The position numbers were made by a program, and so were the translations under genes. DNA of 64,000 nt from Mytilus trossulus (taxonomy: Eukaryota; Mollusca; Bivalvia; Mytilida; Mytilidae), in assembly GCF_036588685.1 (NCBI RefSeq), contig NC_086378.1, positions 32,341,578 through 32,405,577 on the forward strand, given 5' to 3'. Positions 23,801 through 36,800 of the stretch are shown piece after piece (position 1 is the stretch's first letter; the number at the start of each line of letters is the position of its first letter). The notes beneath the pieces are model-generated. The model did not search any database and was not told the DNA's origin. It was given only the letters and a program-made list of their open reading frames with translations.

Positions 23801-26330
23801 CCTAAACAGGCTTTCAGTAATATTTTTTAACTATTTAATAATAAGTAAATATTAACATGTACAAGTATTTGATAAAGTACAGGTATAATAAGTTATCAAA
23901 AGTACCAGGATTATAATTTTATACGCCAGACGCGCGTTTCGTCTACATAAGACTCATCAGTGACGCTCAGATCGAAATAGTTAAAAAGCCAAATAAATAC
24001 AAAGTTGAAGAGCATTGAGGATCCAAAATTCCAAAAAGTTGTGCCAAATACGGCTAAGGTAATCTTCTCCTGGGGTAAGAAAATCCTTAGTTTTTTGAAA
24101 AATTCAAAGTTTTGTAAACGGAAAATTTATAAAAATGACCATATAATTGATATTCATGTCAACACCGAAGTGCTGACTACTGGGCTGGTGATACCCTCGG
24201 GGACGAAACGTCCACCAGCAGTGGCATCGACCCAGTGGTGTAAATAGTTATCAAAAGTACCAGGATTATAATTGTATACGCCAGACGCGCGTTTCGTCTA
24301 CATAACGAACGAACTGCCCGGTATCCGACGTAAGAGTACACTTTTTACTGCACGCGTAGTCGGGTGCGTTCACTGCGAGGACACTTGTACCCAACTACGC
24401 GTGAAGTATGAGTACAGAATCGTCCCATACAGGACATTTTCTATGTTATCCTAGTATATTATCCGACAGTTAAGAATAGAATTTAGTCAAATTTTGAAGT
24501 TGAACATTGGGAATATTGATTTTTGCCACGGATCATTTAATTTTTATGGAGGAAGGGGCCTGGTAGTTTTTAGAATACAATTTTCTGACCCTGATTTCGA
24601 CTTAAAAATCTGCTGCCTCAATATTTTGTCATATAAAAGAAAATTGTCAACAAAATTTCCCTGTTAAACTAATAGAAAACAGAAAAAAAAATGTGTCTAT
24701 AAGACACAGATGCCTGCCAAACAGGAAGTAGACGAATGACAGACCTGAAAAGGGGAGACATGGTACAATTTACCTTGATAAAGCTTCAGACCAAATACCA
24801 AACCAGTCCGACATACACAAGCCAATATATATTTGACAAAAAATTCATAGACCGGACGTACAGACGTACAGTTAAGGGTAAATCTTAATGTTCCGTCGCC
24901 TTAAGGTGGGGACATAAAAATCTGGCCAGCGGGCAGCGAAGCGGTTATTAAAATATTCTGAGATATATAACTATATACCCCCCCCTATTACTCCTCCTGA
25001 AAATCAAATGTTTCGTGTCTTAGCAGATGTGTGTTAGTACTAAGTTGTTCAATTAACGCGGTTAAGCAGAAATGTATGAGTATTTCGACAAAAATTGGTT
25101 AATTAACACCAGAGATTCCTTCGTTTGATCGAAGAGTTTTCTTGCTTCAAGCTGAATAATTCACACCGTTCTACATTAAAAACCAAAGTTCCGGCAGGCT
25201 TTTTCACGTCCTAAATTTCCAGACCTGACAATCCGGGACATTAAAATTCCACTTTACCAACAAAAAGATAATCCCAGCTTTATTTCTTGATAAAGGGTCT
25301 CTAGTAATAATGATACGAAGTCTGAATTAACTCAGGTTTTAAGAAAAACATACGTGTACATTCTTGATTTCAAAAGTAAAAAAAATTTACATTATATTTG
25401 GCCTTTTTTTCTGTTCTGACTTTAAAGAAATGACTACTTTTCTCCCAATCGAAATGATGCATGGACATATTTTGTTTCATATAACTAGTATTAGAATTAT
25501 TTTCAATATTATCGACACATGAACGTTTGTCAGCATTGTCAATCTTTTTCACGTTAAAGTACCAATAGTTCGGTCACTACTCAATTGCGTTTGTCGATAA
25601 CGTAACTAATTTTGACGGTAAAGAAACATCAATTCGATCACTTCTCTGTTACGGGCTGTATATATATATATATATACATAAACAAAAGTCTAAATTGAAA
25701 ACTACGTTCAAACCTATGATTGCGTTGGATAAAAACCGCAATTTTTATACGTGTGCTTGTAAATACAGCACAAACAACATTTTCCAAAAGACCAAACAAG
25801 TGAAAAAGTATATTTAAACAAAACGCATTTGACTAACTGATGTTCTTTAACCCTGCTGATTGTCAAATAAAATTGATCACAAGATGTAAAGAAATGGATC
25901 TTAATTTAAATTTGAAACTTAACACAAAAATATAAACTTGTGGCCAAGATGTTATGCCACAAACATATGGTGTCAATATCTTTTTTGTACACCAGATCCG
26001 GGTTATATAGTATAAATGTTGTTATAATGAAACTGCATACATTGTTTATGTTATACATGTATCTATATGTGTTGCTTTTTATCTTAATCAGGAAGAAAGT
26101 CATGTTACAAAGGATGGAAATCTGAGTACAGTGGTTTCTTGTTGAGTGAACACAAGAGTTCTAACTCTAAAGACTTTATCTGTATGGACGGAGACGCAGA
26201 ACCATTAGACAATCGGTCCTCCAACGAAGAAGGTGCTTTGTTTTATCCCGTCAGAGCTAAATGTGGAAGTCTGAGGTGTCCTCCATACAAAGATAATACA
26301 GAAGTGCTTTGTACCGTTTGTACAAAATAA
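17892..26330 (+). CDS. Gene A: secreted protein with short-chain collagen C4-like C-terminal domain (238 aa, four coding exons)
   Basis: Coding exons are 17892-18063, 18774-18842, 19343-19579 and 26092-26330, all with GT-AG borders and phase-1 introns. Residues 1-19 form a signal peptide (MSPFSCATAIVALIVSTYG). Residues 20-57 are a short family-specific segment with two Cys. Exon 2 gives DIGVTYVRWGKKTCP. Exon 3 gives GGGSNWLCLPSDPENG, LYGAEY and VPCSVCRRK. Exon 4 gives SCYKGWKSEYSGFL, KCGSLRCPPY and LCTVC, ending in Lys. These landmarks match the non-collagenous domain of sponge short-chain collagen C4 and its bivalve homologues; no Gly-X-Y segment is present. Twelve Cys follow the signal peptide, and one sequon (NSS) sits in exon 3. 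AATAAA lies at 26387. Function is unknown: an extracellular structural or recognition role is inference. Intron 3 is 6.5 kb and holds a transposon. Confidence 0.87.
19792..20030. mobile_element. ~240-bp hairpin MITE with internal direct repeat (intron 3 of gene A)
   Basis: The left arm, at about 19793-19842 (CGGTACTGATATAAGATGTT within), pairs with the right arm at about 19973-20025. The loop holds two near-identical copies (about 19885-19924 and 19936-19975) of TTAAAACTTGTGACACTGAG followed by GAAGGCCATTTGTTGA. A (TA)n run abuts the left end (19770-19788), a possible TA-type target. Confidence 0.7.
20606..22568. mobile_element. 1.95-kb inverted-repeat DNA element with GATGACCGTAA subrepeats (intron 3 of gene A)
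   Basis: Body is about 20612-22564. The left end CACTGGGGTAAAGCTGATGA pairs with the right end TCATCAGCTTTACCCCAGTG. Inverted similarity extends about 390 bp inward and includes a stretch around GAGATTTGTGACTTCCGTGT. At least six GATGACCGTAA-type units lie near 20830-20975, mirrored as TTACGGTCATC units near 22200-22350. TTAA occurs 2 bp outside the left tip and directly outside the right tip, so a TTAA target is possible but imperfect. No transposase is present, so it is non-autonomous. Confidence 0.75.
23900..24320 (+). repeat. Copy of the 355-bp mussel repeat (R3), one unit plus start of a second
   Basis: Begins AGTTATCAAAAGTACCAGGA, then CGCCAGACGCGCGTTTCGTC, and ends GGCATCGACCCAGTGGTG. 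A second unit starts at about 24246 and is cut off near 24304. An 80-codon frame (24005-24247) matches the frame seen in the younger copies at 53.4-54.0 kb. Tandem units and the palindromic GACGAAACG...CGTTTCGTC motif recall bivalve tandem-core elements; the class is uncertain. Confidence 0.7.
24310..24440. repeat. GC-richer hairpin sequence
   Basis: ACGCGTAGTCGGGTG (about 24352-24366) pairs with CACGCGTAGTTGGG read on the other strand (about 24390-24403), leaving a ~25-nt loop. It directly follows the truncated R3 unit, so it may be a terminal hairpin of an element. Confidence 0.45.
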
Positions 26331-26392
26331 GGAAACAACAACATAATATTGTCGTCTTTTTACTTATGTAATATGTAAAAGTTTTGAATAAA

Positions 26393-29300
26393 AGGTATTC
26401 AATACTCCTTAAATTAACGTCACACGTAAGAAAACGGTTCTATATCGTTTGATATATACATTTGTATAAAAGTTTATGTTTGCCGGTTTGTTGATTTTGA
26501 AGAAAACGAGTGGTGATTCTTTTGTTATTCTCGTTTTTATGAGATGTTGTCGGACAGGCTTATCAAGTTGTTTTTATCACATTGTAGCTTTTTATTGTGT
26601 GATATGTAATGCTGTAAAAGTAAATATCCCTAATACACAATAATGGATGTAATATTAATATTAGTTTTGCTTTACTTTTTCTTTTTATTGGAATTCATAT
26701 TAATGACTTAATCATGAACATAACACTGCATACATTTTGTGTATCCGAAGCGCGCAATTATTTAATCTTCTTCAAGAACACTAGAAGGAGAAAACAAACA
26801 TATTAATAATCATGTCAGTATCGAAGCACTGACTACTGAGCTGGTGGAACCATCACGTTATTACATTCAACCACCAGTGGTATCGACCCAGAACTGGTAA
26901 TCCAACTTCTGCACAGTTTTTACATCTGAACAGTGAACAAATATATGGTGTTCTTCTTTGTTTGCATCCTTTGAGAAATTGAGGGCAATGTGATCCCCTA
27001 AAAATAAAGCTAAAATGAATTGATAGAAGCCTATTGATGTTTTTGAATCAGTACATGTCAAAGATCAAGGTCACTAAAAAAAAATGTTGATTTCTGGATG
27101 GTATTTAACCCTGAGTTGTAACAATATTCATACAGATGCAAATGAGCATTAATAATACATTTTTTATTGTCTTCAAAGGCAAACTTATATTTTGAAACCT
27201 TTAAATACAAATGTTTCCCAATGGATTTGCAGTATTTGAAGCATTATTCGATGTGCCTGACTTGGTACGAGCATTTCCTCTGGTAAAATCTACTAAATCT
27301 CGCATTATAATGACAACGATATGTTACCAAACACACAAGACATAATACGTACAAATGTCAAAAAAAGGGTGCAAAGAAAAACAAAAACACATTTAGCTAA
27401 AGATACTCTAACGAAAAAGAACAAAATAAAGAATGAAAGACAAGAATACAAAAAAAAACAACCTAACACAATACCACATATTATACAGAATGGACTATTA
27501 GAATTATATTTTATTTAAGATGATCAAATCAAGAAAATATCCAACGAGAGATGAATAGTACGACGGTAGAAGTTCAGCTACAAAAAAGGAGTGTAAGAAT
27601 TGTGAAAAGTTGTCGAAACTATACAATTAATATCTACGTTCGGCGGCAGTGAAAAGGTTATACGTGGTAGGTGTAGATCAACAGCTAATTGCAGGATAAA
27701 AAACACCTAGTCATTGTGTATCTGGTGTATGTGGGTACAAGAGGATATGCGATGGGCAGCTTAAAGTGGTAGATAGCGTTTCAGATCAAGACATCTCACT
27801 GAAAACGAGCGTTGTCAACAAAATTTACGCTATGGGAGACGTCCCAAAACTTGAAAATGACCGTGATATAAGCATGCATGGTTGTTCAGAGGTTGTCCTT
27901 TGTTGAGGGGGTTTATAAGTGTTTCGATTCTCGTTTTTTTATATAGATTATACTGTTAGTTTTTCTGTTTGAAGTATGTTTGCACTAGTCATGTTGGATC
28001 ACTTTATAGCTTGCTGTTCGGCGTGAACAAAATCTCCGAGTTGAGGACGTACTTGTCCCTATATTTTTTTAAAACTTTTTACAAATTGTGACTTGGATGA
28101 AGAGTTGCCTCATTGGCACTCATATAACATCTTCTTATATCTATCGGTGCTAGAATAATGAATTTGAAATTCCAAGATTTGGCATGAAACCGTCTAGATG
28201 ATTGACAATCGATTTGTTTGCAAGGTAACCTAAATAAAAATGATTTCAAGTTGTCTAATTGCCTGCATTTGTTCTTTCGTTGGATTTTTTTTTCAGGCGG
28301 AAAAAAAGAAAAACGTCACAACAATGTTTCAAGTACAAATACTGGGCCAGACCAAAAGGATAATACCGAAATGAGTTAACAGTAATTGTTATAAATATGC
28401 AAAGACATATTAAAATATCACTCTAACACGTAGTTAATATCACATAGAACGTCAGAACCTAGAATATATAGTTCAAGACCATCATGTATTATTTGTGAAG
28501 GTGATACTGAATATTAATCATCAAGGTCTTGACATCTTCCGATGAACTCTTATTGAAAAAGGACGAGACGTTCTTTTGCATAACCCAGGTTCATCAACTT
28601 GCGGCTTAGACACTTTTATAAAGTCGGAGCAGTCGCTGCAAGCTGCAATAGAATGGGATCGGAAATGTATATCCCACTTGCAGTTACATATGTAAAGAAG
28701 ATGTGGTATGATTGCCAATGAAACAACTGTCCATTAGAGATAAAATAACACACAAAAATTAACAGCTATAGGTCACCGTGAGGACTTCAACAATGAGCAA
28801 AGCCCATACCGCATTGCCAGGTTTAAAAGCTCCGAAATGACAAAAGTAAATTACTTAAAACAAGAAAACTGACGGCTAATGTATATACGAAATAATGACA
28901 AAAAAATATGTCAAATAACAACAAACGAAAACCACTGTATTACAAGAAAATTGCTTCTACGATGGGCAAAGTTATAATTTAAATTCAAATTTTGTAAACA
29001 GTTAATTCATAATTATGATCATTTCAATGATAGTTCGTGTCAAAACACAAGTGATGTCTACTGAAACCTCCATCAGAAGCTGCATCGACCAAGTAGTTGT
29101 TAATAAACGTTTTATTGATACCGGGCTTCTTATTATGCAAACCAAACGCGTAATTTGTCTAAAAAAACGCTCTAATACTAAAAGTTAAAAAGAAGTTGAA
29201 GAGCATTTGTAACCCTAAAACCTGAAATATGTGGCCAAATATATCAAAAAGTAACTACATGTAATAAAGGGGTACAAAAATCAGTTTTGTAATCAATAAA

Positions 29301-31084
29301 GTTATTGATAATTGTGACTACATAAAATTTACTTCGTGTCAACACAGACTGTATCAGCAAGAATATCAAGCGAACTGATATTCGAGCTAAGTATCAAACA
29401 ATAAAATGTAATTTTTTTATCCACAATTTGTCTTTGCATCATGTTTTCTTTGTTTGCGAAATGAAAATATAATAAATTAGCTAGTATAACTACGTGTACA
29501 CGCCCATTCCATAACGCCGATGGACATAAACATGCGACGTTGGTGAACTTATACTAGAACATGACGTCGTTTCCATATGTTTTTGAGAATCAAGTACTGC
29601 GCATGGTCGTGTGTAACAAGTATTAGTTAGTAAGATCAAAGAAAACATGTACAGGTTGCGGATAATAATTATTAATAAGTTACAGAGAATATCTCAAATT
29701 TCACATATTGTTGACCATTTGATGTAAAGATGTATAATGATGATAGAAACTATGATATTATCTATTAGAACTACTTTTTAAACAATTATTTTTAATTTTG
29801 TTATGACCAAAACATTGTTTTACTTAGTAAATTGGACTTTTGACCTTAAAAAGTGGAATATGCTTCTTTGTTATAATTTTATAATTGTGTTTCCAAATAA
29901 CTTCTAAATAATTTTAAAATCGTTGTGAAGGTTTATGCCTACATAGTAGTTCCATACTTTACGCTTGTAATAATTAACGGTGAGTTTTTGGCTACATTTC
30001 ATATATGGCCAATTAGAAGAAAAAAGATTAAAAAAAAATGCGTTATACATATTGCATTGTTATTATAGTTGGCTCATTGAAAATAAATGCCTCAGATCAC
30101 TTGTGTGATTCCTGCTCCAACAATGTTCAAAGTGTTATCACAAATATGATTCCAGAACGATCCCAGCATTTTGGTGCAACATTTATAATTAGCCAAAATG
30201 TACTGCAAAGTCCTAAAAACATTGGATTTTAAAGAAAAAAATCAAAAGCGTTAAAAATGAAATACTGTCTCTCGTATGAGACTTTGAATTCTTCTTCATC
30301 ATTATTTTGATAGCATTGCTAAAAATTCCAATATATATATATTGATATGGTAAAGAATCTTTCGAAAGGTGAGACGTAGTATTTTTTGAAATGATGAAAA
30401 ATTGTCTAAAAAAAGATAGTATGCAATTGCTTCGAATATTTAATTTTGATGAAGGAGTTTTCCTTGTAGATATTTAGTTGATATCTTGTACATATTTTTT
30501 TTAATTAAACAACGGCAACTGGACATTTAACAAAATATGGAAATTACGGTGTCCTTTATATTTTGTCATAACTTCTAATTGGTTTAAAGTTTAGATTGGA
30601 AGTTTCTGTCAGGTAGAGTTGTTTCTTTTGGTATTTTGAAAACAAATAGAAAAAGAGGAAACAAAACAAAACCAATATCGACCAACAATCAAACCATGAA
30701 TTGTTTCATTGTTTACGGACACAAATATATCAAATATTGTAGAATGTCATCAATGCAAAATTTCACTTACATTTGTCAATATAGCTCCTCAAATACCTCA
30801 GTATATTTACATACATGCCCTTCACAACTTGTATTCTTAATGAAGGTAAATTAAAAAAAATGCTTGGGACGCACCAAAATTATAAATTATAAAATTCATA
30901 TACCTCATCCATTACGTTTACAATTAAAAAAAGGGGGGTCTGCTTTTTTCAAATAAGATAAGATATTTAAATATGTTTAGAATCGGACTTCTTTTGAAAA
31001 AAGTAAATCACAAAAATACTGAAGTAGTGGAAAATCAATTCGGGAAGTCCATAATCACATGGACTGAGTTTTACTGTTCGTATT
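26393..31084. other. Intergenic DNA between genes A and B (first part): repeat remnants only
   Basis: Decayed R3 copies lie at about 26740-26885 and 29035-29235. R2 family copies lie at 27885-28135 (plus) and 28690-28905 (minus), the latter with ATGTGGTATGATTGCCAATG. Short frames, for example 27321-27518 and 30038-30232, are low-complexity or unrecognised. No supported gene or RNA was seen. Confidence 0.5.
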
Positions 31085-31430
31085 GTTGTGTATTTGTTTT
31101 TTCTACAATGGCTAGGGGAATAGGGGGAGGTTTGGGATATTAAAAAAAATATTTTATCCCGTCGCATTTTTGCAATTTCCCCAAGACAGGAGCCTCTGGC
31201 CTTTGCTATTTTTGTGTGAATATTAATTTTAGTTTCATGTGTATATTTTGGAGTTTAGTATGACGTCAATTATCACTAAACTAATATACATTTTTGTGGA
31301 AGGGCCAGCTGAAGCATGTGTCCAGATACGGGATTTTCTATCTGCATTGAAGACCCATTTTGACCTTCGGCTGTTGTCTGCTCTTGGGCCGGGCTGTTGT
31401 CTCTTTGACACATTTCCCATTTCCTTTTTC
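31085..31430 (+). repeat. R1 repeat copy (plus)
   Basis: Carries GGCTAGGGGAATAGGGGGAG, then GGGCCAGCTGAAGC at about 31303 and TTGTTGTCTCTTTGACACAT. More diverged than the copy at the window start. Together with the minus copy at 31825-32065 it forms an inverted pair about 400 bp apart. Confidence 0.7.
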
Positions 31431-31824
31431 AAAGTTCTCATCAATTTGGAATTTCTACTATATGAAAGCTCGTTAAAAATATATATTCAATCAACTTATA
31501 TTATGATCATATATATTTGAATGTCTAATTTCCTCTTTTAAAATCCTCATGAAACAGTTATCATCTGTCAGTACATGCTAGGCGCATGGTGGCCAAAATA
31601 AAATATGTAACAAGAAGTTGTAAGTTCTTTCTGAGATGTGCATTATCAAATCAGTGTGTGAAGGCGATTTATGGGTGAAAAATATTTATATCATAACATT
31701 AGTGTATAAAGGTTATGTTTATGTATATATCATAAAAGTCCTTTTTGAAATTTAAAGATATACTTTCAGGTTAAATAACAAGGACGTGACAGCTAAAGCG
31801 TTTTTAAAAGATGATTGTCTCAAT

Positions 31825-32065
31825 ATAAAATTGAGAATGGAAATGGGGAATGTGTCAAAGAGACAACAACCCGACCAAAGAAAAAAACAACAGCAGAAGG
31901 TCACCAACAGGTCTTCAATGAAGCGAGAAATTCCCGCACCCGGAGGCGTCCTTCAGCTGGCCCCTTAACAAATATATAATCGTTCAGTGATAATGAACGC
32001 CATACTAATTTCCAAATTGTACACAGGAAACCAAAATTAAAATAATACAAGACTAACACATGTAT
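31825..32065 (-). repeat. R1 repeat copy (minus)
   Basis: Begins TTGAGAATGGAAATGGGGAA and includes CTTCAGCTGGCCCCTTAACA (about 31953-31972). Very close to the reverse of 100-330. A 60-codon frame here is the same repeat-derived frame as in the other copies. Confidence 0.75.
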
Positions 32066-33230
32066 AGAGAATTCGGTTACCAATAAATGCTTCTTGGAAA
32101 TATTTACCTTTAAAAGAAAAACATGAAATTAAAATAAAACTGTTGCAGAATTTGTATCAATATTGATTTGAAAGTAACATCTGGTAAATTATAAATATAG
32201 CGTACAGGAATTTAAATTTTCCCGACTACACTCACAATTAAGATAAAATTAAAAGATCATGATTGCCATTGCAAATGTTGGATCAAGAATTTCCTTTCAA
32301 AAGTTATGCATTGATTTTTAACTTTTATTTAAATCTAGAATCGTTTCACCACAGAAAAGGCACGCGATTTCTTGAATCGATGCAGATTTTATCTATAAAA
32401 AAAACAACATATAAGAGTGGTACCCTCAAATATACAAATATTCTACTATATTAAAATAAAAGATAAAAGTTATATACACATCGCAATTGAGATGCATGTT
32501 TATTGATTATTTTAAGAGATAATATTTGACAGATTGTTCTGATGAAGGGATTTCAATACAGTCGTCATGAATATCAGGCTTTGCATTTTATTTGCTAGAA
32601 AAGCGTTTAGTCAACAAAAGCCCTATTGACGCTCGAAAATTTAAAAGTGAAAATAAAGTTCGAACCTAATTGGCTTTGTTTAACCGATATCCTGAAAGAA
32701 AAACTAACTATTTACTTGATACATTCCTTCTGAATTTTTACAGATCCATAGGGGTAACCATGTGACGACGTTAAACCAATTACAAGGTGATCATCTGCCC
32801 GCGGTGTGATCGTTAACGTGAATATTGTTTGCATAAACATTGATAATTGCAAATAGTACACCAAGACATCGCGAACATCTTTATTGTCAAACAATATACA
32901 ACGTTTGAATTGGAATTGAGTTGGTTTTTTTTTCAAGCCTTACATGTTTGAACAATAAGTAATATGATAATTCCTAGTACTGTATTTTCTTCAAAACTGC
33001 TATGCCATTACATGTACAGTAACAGAGCAACTAATTCATCCCGGTCGGAAAACACATATAAGAAAGATGTAAATATTTTAAATACGCATATCTGTATCTT
33101 TGTCAATATGTGAAATATTCAGGTAGTTTTTGGTATCAAATAAATTATAACAGAAGAGCTTTTTTGCCATGTTGTTCAGATTGGATATACCTGTTTTTGT
33201 TCTATCAATCTTCTGGATACTATTTAATGT
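32066..33230. other. AT-rich intergenic DNA upstream of gene B
   Basis: No gene, RNA or clear repeat is recognisable, apart from a decayed R3-like fragment near 32560-32655 (GACGCTCGAAAATTTAAAAG). Confidence 0.4.
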
Positions 33231-33765
33231 ATGTTGAATTTTCAGCACAAGTCAGGATAAATGAAAATTAAACATGGAAATTGGGAATGTGTCTACGAGA
33301 CAACAACCCTACCAAAGAGCAGGCAATAGCAGAAGGCCAACAATAGATCTTCAATGCAGCGATAAACTCGCACACCCGAGGCGTTCTTCAGCTGGCCCCT
33401 ACACAAAAATGTATACTAGTGGACGTCATACTAAGGTATAATTTTGACATGAAATTACTGCCACTGTATTCAAACTTAAGACAACATAACTATTACTTTG
33501 CAGAGCTTAACATAGAAAAGCAACGGTGCTTTGATTAAAATATATAAAATGCAAGGTTCAAAATATATACTTATTCTTTGAAATTTTTAGGATTAAGTGA
33601 AATATGATTTGATTTGAAATATCAAAATATATTGTTACGCTATCGTATTTTTTCTACACGCTATAGTCAAATTAAAAGAATATTGATCAATCCATGAAAT
33701 AATATAAAATGAAGGTACTGCACCAAGGCATAGTCAAATTTTTGGAAGACATAAAGGTAAATAAA
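33231..33765 (+). promoter_or_regulatory. Upstream region of gene B: inherited R1 insertion, TATA-like motif, leader block
   Basis: The whole stretch is homologous to 49945-50465 upstream of gene D. It includes a minus-strand R1 repeat (33275-33420), a TATATAAAA at about 33541-33549, the leader motif TTACGCTATCGTATT (33638) and a probable donor GGTAAATAA near 33751. The core promoter is inferred from conservation and position only. Confidence 0.5.
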
Positions 33766-33853
33766 ATACATACTTATATTATTTTTTTTATTGTGTTGTA
33801 ATTTGTATGGTTGTTTTATTATATTAAATGATAACTAGTACTCAATTTTCAGA

Positions 33854-36800
33854 ATGTTCACATACAGCTTTGCCATCGTCATTGTCGCATTTGTAGTCTG
33901 TGCTTATGGACATGATTGTACAAAATACAGTCTGACGCCATCAGACCAGTCTCTTATTGATATGATGAAGCATTACTTGCACACCTCAAGGAAAGCGGAT
34001 TGTCCTTTGACACCACCACACCAGGGTAAGTACAAAAACTAAACGAACGGTCATCTTTTTGTTAATTAAGGTACCAGTAGTTAACAAAATAATTTTTAAA
34101 ATTGCGTAAATAATTAAAGAGACAAATTAGATAACATATATAATCATATTCAAAACAGTGTGGTCCTGGCCATTGATTGACGTCATTATCCCATTGACTG
34201 GGACAGATTAGGTGAACGTTTGTCGGTAACAACCACTGCTCACTTTGTACTTGTTAAAGACACTGAATCTGTGGGGTCACTAAAGTTTCTCAACACCTTA
34301 ATAAAGCAATTCGAAAAACGAATCCGGAATAATACGATGTGTTGATTTATATTAATAATATAAATCAAAACATAAAGGTTATTCCCGAATAATTTTTCGA
34401 ATTATTTTATTATTAAAGGTGTTAAGAACCTTTGGTGACCCCACAGTTTAAATTCTATAATAAGTAAGAAGTGAGCAATGGTCGTTACAGACAAACGTTC
34501 ACCTAATCTGTCCCAGTCAATGGGATAATTAAGGTCGTCAATCAATGGACAGGACCAAACTGTTTTGAATATGATTCTATTTGGATTTTTAATAAAATAT
34601 GATTGAACTCCTAAAGGAACGAGACTGCATGGATGAGTCTAAGGGTGAGTGTGTCTGACTATGCATAAATCAACCCCCATGCAAATTCACATTCTATCAA
34701 AACTTGGAATAGGAAAAATCCAATTCATTTTGATCAGATGACTGTACTGATAGGTGAAGACTTAAGATTGTGACAACATTCAACACTTTTCAAATGAATG
34801 AAATTGTTCGTTTGATTATATAACGAAGTAAAACAAATGTATTCTATCATGGAAAAAGAACATTTGGGTGTGTATCTAAATAAAAAGTCGATTGAACGAT
34901 TCTAATTGCATAAAAGCATATATGTTAACGAGGTACCAGTAGTTAACAAAATAATTTTTAAAATTGCGTAAATAATTAAAGAGACAAATTAAGATAACAT
35001 ATATAATCATATTCAAAACAGTGTGGTCCTGGCCATTGATTGACGACCTAAATTATCCCATTGACTGGGACAGATTAGGTGAACGTTTGTCGGTAACAAC
35101 CACTGCTCACTTTGTACTTGTTAAAGACACTGAATCTGTGGGGTCACTAAAGGTTCTCAACACCTAAATAAAGCAATTCGAAAAACGAATCCGGAATAAT
35201 ACGATGTGTTGATTTATATTAATAATATAAATCAAAACATAACGGTTATTCCCGAATAATTTTTCGAATAATTTTATTATTAAAGGTGTTAAGAACCTTT
35301 GGTGACCCCACAGTTTAAATTCTATAATAAGTAAGAAGTGAGCAATGGTCGTTACAGACAAACGTTCACCTAATCTGTCCCAGTCAATTGGATAATTAAG
35401 GTCGTCAATCAATGGACAGGACCAAACTGTTTTGAATATGATTCTATTTGGATTTTTAATAAAATATGATTGAACTCCTAAAGGAACGAGACTGCATGGA
35501 TGAGTCTAAGGGTGAGTGTGTCTGACTATGCATAAATCAACCCCCATGCAAATTCACATTCTATCAAAACTTGGAATAGGAAAAATCCAATTCATTTTGA
35601 TCAGATGACTGTACTGATAGGTGAAGACTTAAGATTGTGACAACATTCAACACTTTTCAAATGAATGAAATTGTTCGTTTGATTATATAACGAAGTAAAA
35701 CAAATGTATTCTATCATGGAAAAGAACATTCGGGTGTGTATCTAAATAAAAAGTCTATTGAACGATTCTATTTGCATAAAAGCATATATGTTAACGATAG
35801 CCTTCTAGCATTATAAACATGCTAATTGAAAGGCGTTCGGTTTTTTTCTTAGCATATAAGATACGCAGGACTAAGTTGTTTTGTAATTCATTTTATTATG
35901 GGTTTATCTATGATGAGTTTATTCATACAACAAATTAAAAGTTTATGTATATTTAAGATATTGGTGTGACATATGTCAGATGGGGTAAGAACACATGCCC
36001 TGGAAATTTTTTTATTGTGTATGCAGGTATTTATAGTTCTATTTATTATTCAAATTATTATGATTACTAATTTTATACTATTAAAATCATATTATTATTT
36101 TCATTCTTCTTCTTCTACGTTTTTAAATTTTATCAGGTTGCCATCTCATAAACAATTACAACATAATCTTATTCCCCTAGAGTAGACCTGGTATTCGTTG
36201 AAAAAGAACTTTTTTGTTACAATTTTGTTCTAGATTGTAGTTGAATCTAAATACATGACATGGCTAGTGTCTAGAAAACGTATGCATTATAGAACGAGAC
36301 AATTTAGAAATAAAACATGTGCTAATGCTTGCGTAAAAATCTATAACACAGAACCAAAGTTCAACGTAAAGTCTATATAACTGGCATATCAATACCTAAA
36401 TTATTAAACATTGCTTTATGATGTTTTTTTCATTGTCATGTATACGTATATGTAGATAATCTAAACAATGACATTTGCTATAAGATGATAACTATAAACT
36501 GATTCAGGACAGGCAGGAGGTAACTATTATAGTAACAAAGGAGGAGGTTCGAACTACCTCTGTTTACCCAGTGATCCAGAAAATGGCAAAGCTTACTCCT
36601 ATGCAAATGATGAACTATATGGTGCCGAGTATGAGTTAAGTTCTAAATCTAAACCATCTGTTTTACCTGCTACTTTTCTCAATAAAGAGGTCCCGTGTGC
36701 TGTATGCAGACGAAAGCAAAAAACTTCTGTTTTAATGATTTCAGGTTTGTTTAGTCAGCATATTTTTATCATTGTATATAGAATAGTACATGACAAAATC

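Larger units (their letters stand above)
34069..35796 (+). repeat. Tandem duplication (2 x ~0.86 kb) in intron 1 of gene B
   Basis: Units 34069-34930 and 34931-35796 both start AGGTACCAGTAGTTAACAAA. They are nearly identical, with a few short indels (for example near 34183 against 35045). Each unit holds a hairpin element. Confidence 0.9.
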
